Below are positions 61,203 through 64,000 of a stretch of 64,000 bases of DNA, piece by piece (within the stretch, counting starts at the first letter, position 1; the number at the start of each line of letters is the position of its first letter). The stretch comes from Paracoccaceae bacterium (GTDB taxonomy: Bacteria; Pseudomonadota; Alphaproteobacteria; Rhodobacterales; Rhodobacteraceae): NCBI GenBank assembly GCA_002708925.1, contig PAPN01000010.1, positions 1 through 64,000 on the forward strand, in the 5' to 3' direction. Made by a program: the position numbers and the translations under genes. The notes under the pieces were generated by a model, which made no database searches, was not told where the DNA came from, and worked only from the letters and a program-made list of their open reading frames with translations.

Positions 61203-63308
61203 ATGGCAACTCGAAACTCGGCCGCACGTCAGCGGCTATGGGGCAGCGTCACGGCCGTGGCTTTGGCCGCCGCCCTGCCCGCACCGGCAATCGCTCAGGA
61301 CACACAAGACAGCGGCTTCACCATGCTGGGCCGGATGATCTTTGGCTGGGGCACCCCCAAAGTGGCAATCGACACACCGCAGGCGGTGACAGTCGTCGAA
61401 CAAGAAGACCTGGACCGCGAGCAGCCCCGCGCCATTGGCGATCTGTTCGCCAATGTGCCGGGGGTCCAGGCCGCCGGGGCCTCGGCGCGGGCTTTGGGGC
61501 AAGCGTTCAACATTCGCGGCATCGGCAACGCTGAACAGGCCGGCAGCCAGAACCGGATCATCGTTACCGTGGACGGCGCGGTGAAGTTCTTTGAACAATA
61601 CCGGACGGGCTCGTTCTTTGGCGATCCCGAGCTGTATAAGCGGGTCGAGGTTCTGCGCGGGCCGGCCTCGTCCACCATGTACGGCACGGGGGCCATCGGC
61701 GGTGTGGTGAATTTCACCACCAAGGATGCCGCCGATTTCCTGCCCGAAGGCGCCAGCACCACCGTCAAAGGGAAGCTGAGCTATGACAGCAACGGCGGGG
61801 GTAAGATCGGCTCGCTGACCTTTGCGCAGAAATTCGGGGAAAACGCCGACGTGCTGGCCAGCATCACGCGCGGCACCAGCGGTACGAAACAGGACGGCGC
61901 GGGCGTGGATCTGGCCGGCACCGAAAGCGAGCGCTGGTCTGGCCTGCTGAAGGGCAACTATTACTTTGGCACGCAGAACGATCAGCGCCTGACGCTGAGC
62001 CTGTCGCGCACCGATAGCGATCTGGAGGACGCCGCCGTCGCGCAGACCGGGGGCGCGGTGGCCAGCTTCTTCGGCACCGCCGATCTGCACGCCATCGACG
62101 ACACCGCCACGCTGACCTATGCCCACGAAGGCGCGGGCACCCCGTGGCTGGATCTGACGGCGCAGCTTAGCTATTCGAAAACCTCGACCGAGCGCAGCGA
62201 TTTTTCCCTGGGGTTCTACTGTATGCCTGGCCGTTTCGCCGTTCTGTGCGACAACGAGGTCTATTATGAAACCCTGTCGGCCAAGCTGGAAAACACCATC
62301 GAGTTCAGCCAGGGCGCCTGGGAAAACTACCTGACGCTGGGCGCGCAGGTGTCCTCGCAGGATCGTTATGCGATGTCCAGCGTGGGCGCTTTGGGCTTCC
62401 ACCCCGGCGGGACCGAGAAAAAGGCTGGCGTCTATCTGCAAGGCGAATTCATCTGGAATGACCGGCTGACCATCACGCCCGGAATGCGGTTCGATCACGT
62501 CAGGCAAACCCCCGATGCCGATGCCTTGGCCAATGGCGGGGACACCGTAACCGACACCGCCAGCTCGGCCTCGATCGCGGCGATCTATAAGCTGAACGAC
62601 AGCGTCAGCGTCTTTGGCTCGCTGGCGCGCACCGAACGGATGCCGACACTGGACGAGCTATACTCCAGCGATGGCGTGGGCGCGGCGGGCCGGACCCCCA
62701 GCCTGTCCCTGGACAAGGAAAAGGCCCGCACGATCGAGCTGGGCCTGGCCTATAACGGCCGCGATGTCTGGGCCACTGGCGACAGCCTGACCGCCAAGGC
62801 CACCCTGTTCCACAACGATATGAAAGACCTGATCGCGGCGAATGCCTCGGGGTCGGCGGATGTGCCCTATTTCTACAACGTGGACCGGGCCGAGATCTGG
62901 GGCGCCGAGCTGGAAGCCGCCTATGAGGCCGAACGCTGGTTCGCGCAGCTGGCCTATTCCAACGTCAAATCGCGCGACAAATCCACCGATCTGACATTGG
63001 CCGACACCCCCGCACAGAACATCGCGCTGACCCTGGGGGCCAAATTCCCGGTGCAGGGCGTGCGCGCGGGCTGGCGGGTGCAGGCCTATGACGACATCAC
63101 CACCTCGTCTTCGACGACCTCGGGCGATGGCTATGTGCTGCATGACGTTTTTGTCAGCTGGCAGCCGCAGGAAGGCACCTGGAAAGGCGTGGAACTGGGC
63201 CTGACGGTCGAGAACCTGTTCGACAAGGAATACCGCAACAACCTGTCGCTGGATAACGGGCTGGGCCGGAATGTCAAAGTCACGCTGGCAAAGGCTGTGT
63301 CATGGTAA
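61203..63308 (+). CDS. hmuR: TonB-dependent heme receptor
   Basis: A 701-residue outer-membrane receptor. Signal peptide to about residue 32 (AVALAAALPAPAIAQ). The plug domain begins PKVAIDTPQAVTVVEQEDLD, with DLFANVPGVQAAGASARALG, FNIRGIG and RVEVLRGPASSTMYGTGAIG. The 22-strand barrel follows and ends with NLFDKEYRNNLSLDNGLGRN and a terminal aromatic (VSW). Its position opposite hmuSTUV marks heme as ligand. ATG 61203 follows AAGGG; the open frame far upstream (to 60309) is antisense to hmuS and is rejected. It overlaps the next gene by seven bases. Confidence 0.93.
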   Translation: MATRNSAARQRLWGSVTAVALAAALPAPAIAQDTQDSGFTMLGRMIFGWGTPKVAIDTPQAVTVVEQEDLDREQPRAIGDLFANVPGVQAAGASARALGQAFNIRGIGNAEQAGSQNRIIVTVDGAVKFFEQYRTGSFFGDPELYKRVEVLRGPASSTMYGTGAIGGVVNFTTKDAADFLPEGASTTVKGKLSYDSNGGGKIGSLTFAQKFGENADVLASITRGTSGTKQDGAGVDLAGTESERWSGLLKGNYYFGTQNDQRLTLSLSRTDSDLEDAAVAQTGGAVASFFGTADLHAIDDTATLTYAHEGAGTPWLDLTAQLSYSKTSTERSDFSLGFYCMPGRFAVLCDNEVYYETLSAKLENTIEFSQGAWENYLTLGAQVSSQDRYAMSSVGALGFHPGGTEKKAGVYLQGEFIWNDRLTITPGMRFDHVRQTPDADALANGGDTVTDTASSASIAAIYKLNDSVSVFGSLARTERMPTLDELYSSDGVGAAGRTPSLSLDKEKARTIELGLAYNGRDVWATGDSLTAKATLFHNDMKDLIAANASGSADVPYFYNVDRAEIWGAELEAAYEAERWFAQLAYSNVKSRDKSTDLTLADTPAQNIALTLGAKFPVQGVRAGWRVQAYDDITTSSSTTSGDGYVLHDVFVSWQPQEGTWKGVELGLTVENLFDKEYRNNLSLDNGLGRNVKVTLAKAVSW

Positions 63309-63721
63309 GGGGGGCGCTCCTTGCCGCATGGATGGGGGGCGCTTTGGCGTCCCCCGTTGTTGCCTCGGACGCGCGGCTAAGCCTGACCCTGGCCGGGGCC
63401 GCCCCCGCCGAAGGGGCCTGCCGGCTAAGCTTTCTGGCCGAAAACCAGATCGGCACGGATCTGGACGCGATGGTACTGGAGGCGGTGATCTTCACCGCAA
63501 GCGGCACTGTGGACCGGCTGCTTTTGCTGGATTTCCGCACCCTGCCGCAGGGCAAACCGCGCGTGCGTCAGTTTGATCTGCCGGGGACGGACTGCGCCTC
63601 GGTCGGGCAGATCCTGATCAATGGCGCTCATGCCTGTCAGGGGGCCGAGCTGGCTGAAAACGCCTGTATGGGCGCGCTTGTCCCCGCCTCACGCGTGGAC
63701 GGAATCGAGGTGACGGGATGA
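63302..63721 (+). CDS. Small exported protein of the heme locus
   Basis: A 139-residue protein with an N-terminal signal (LLAAWMGGALASPVVA, cut after VVA). The mature part is beta-rich and has four Cys (ACRLSFLAENQIG; GTDCAS; HACQGAELAENACMGAL) that could form two disulfides. I do not recognise a characterised family; comparable small exported proteins sit between receptor and exbB in Rhodobacterales heme loci, as far as I recall. It starts within the receptor's last codons and overlaps the ExbB-like gene by four bases, so it is translated as part of the uptake operon. It may assist energy transduction or heme capture. Confidence 0.75.
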   Translation: MVRGALLAAWMGGALASPVVASDARLSLTLAGAAPAEGACRLSFLAENQIGTDLDAMVLEAVIFTASGTVDRLLLLDFRTLPQGKPRVRQFDLPGTDCASVGQILINGAHACQGAELAENACMGALVPASRVDGIEVTG

Positions 63722-64000
63722 CATTCTGGCTACAGTCCGCGCATGATGCGCTGATGGAATTTATCGCCCTTGGCGGCTGGGTCGTTGGGCTGTTGCTGGC
63801 GGTATCGGTGCTGGCGGGCGCGGCCATTCTGTGGAAACTGTGGCATCTGTGGGCGCTGCGGATCGGCGCGCATAAACGGCTTGAGCGCGCCCTGACCCTG
63901 TGGGGGCAAAATCAGCCCCAACAGGCGCAATCGCAACTGGCAAACGCGCGCAATACGCTGGAAAAACTGGCGCTGCGCGGCATGAAAGCCGCCGATCCCT
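63718..64000 (+). CDS. exbB: MotA/TolQ/ExbB-family proton channel (5' part, cut by window)
   Basis: Only the first 94 residues are visible. MTFWLQSAHDALMEFIALGG is followed by a membrane segment (WVVGLLLAVSVLAGAAILWK) and a basic amphipathic stretch (LERALTLWGQNQPQQAQSQL), the usual start of ExbB/TolQ proteins. Following the receptor gene, it should encode ExbB, which with ExbD and TonB energises heme uptake. The signature membrane helices 2 and 3 lie beyond the window. Confidence 0.75.
   Translation, partial: MTFWLQSAHDALMEFIALGGWVVGLLLAVSVLAGAAILWKLWHLWALRIGAHKRLERALTLWGQNQPQQAQSQLANARNTLEKLALRGMKAADP

Overview
The window is GC-rich, densely packed DNA from an alphaproteobacterium, most likely a member of the Rhodobacterales (Roseobacter/Rhodobacter relatives). 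The evidence is the gene content: AdoCbl-dependent nrdJ, hisS-hisZ-hisG with short HisG, xdhABC beside a BMP-type ABC transporter, a Rhodobacter-type rpoE-chrR pair and an hmu heme locus. All assignments come from reading motifs, gene order and DNA signals; no database search was possible.

Layout. 1-6.8 kb: 3'-truncated nrdJ behind a tandem NrdR-like operator, a DUF1489 gene, the hisS-hisZ-hisG operon, a crotonase and slyX. 6.8-10.8 kb: dnaE followed by a GNAT gene. 11-20.5 kb: one long plus-strand run, xdhA-xdhB-xdhC followed with overlaps by ATPase, two permeases and a BMP binding protein, ending at a strong terminator; it looks like a purine uptake and oxidation operon. xdhB carries an in-frame low-complexity insert made of a 30-bp tandem repeat plus a palindromic element that also occurs between genes here. 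20.6-32.1 kb: DUF938 methyltransferase, AhpD-like protein, a sarcosine/dimethylglycine dehydrogenase-like flavoenzyme diverging from panC-panB, pirin, a 2-hydroxyacid dehydrogenase-ggt pair, an SH3 protein and a BON-MscS channel.

32.2-33.1 kb: tRNA-Gln(UUG), followed by decayed remnants of a mobile or plasmid element (a RepB/ParB-like pseudogene and a fragment on the other strand). 33.1-34.6 kb: an hxlR-oxidoreductase divergent pair. 34.6-46.2 kb: the most intriguing part, an eleven-gene minus-strand unit (polar amino-acid ABC importer, class III aminotransferase, two-subunit CoA-transferase, two M20 hydrolases, thiolase, alanine-racemase-family enzyme) divergent from a LysR regulator. It reads as a complete catabolic route for an amino-acid-like compound that I cannot match to a named pathway.

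46.2-51.8 kb: an OafA-like acyltransferase, an unusually short acyl-CoA ligase paired with a thiolase lacking its second catalytic Cys, a nitroreductase and a DUF2177 membrane protein. 51.8-57.3 kb: rpoE-chrR-SDR diverging from an FAD oxidoreductase-DUF1365-cyclopropane synthase operon. Both directions start from matching TGATCC-N18-TAA promoters, which supports one sigma-E (singlet-oxygen type) lipid-modification regulon. 57.3-64 kb: heme uptake, hmuS-T-U-V on the minus strand diverging from a TonB-dependent receptor, a small secreted protein and an ExbB/TolQ-like gene cut by the window end.
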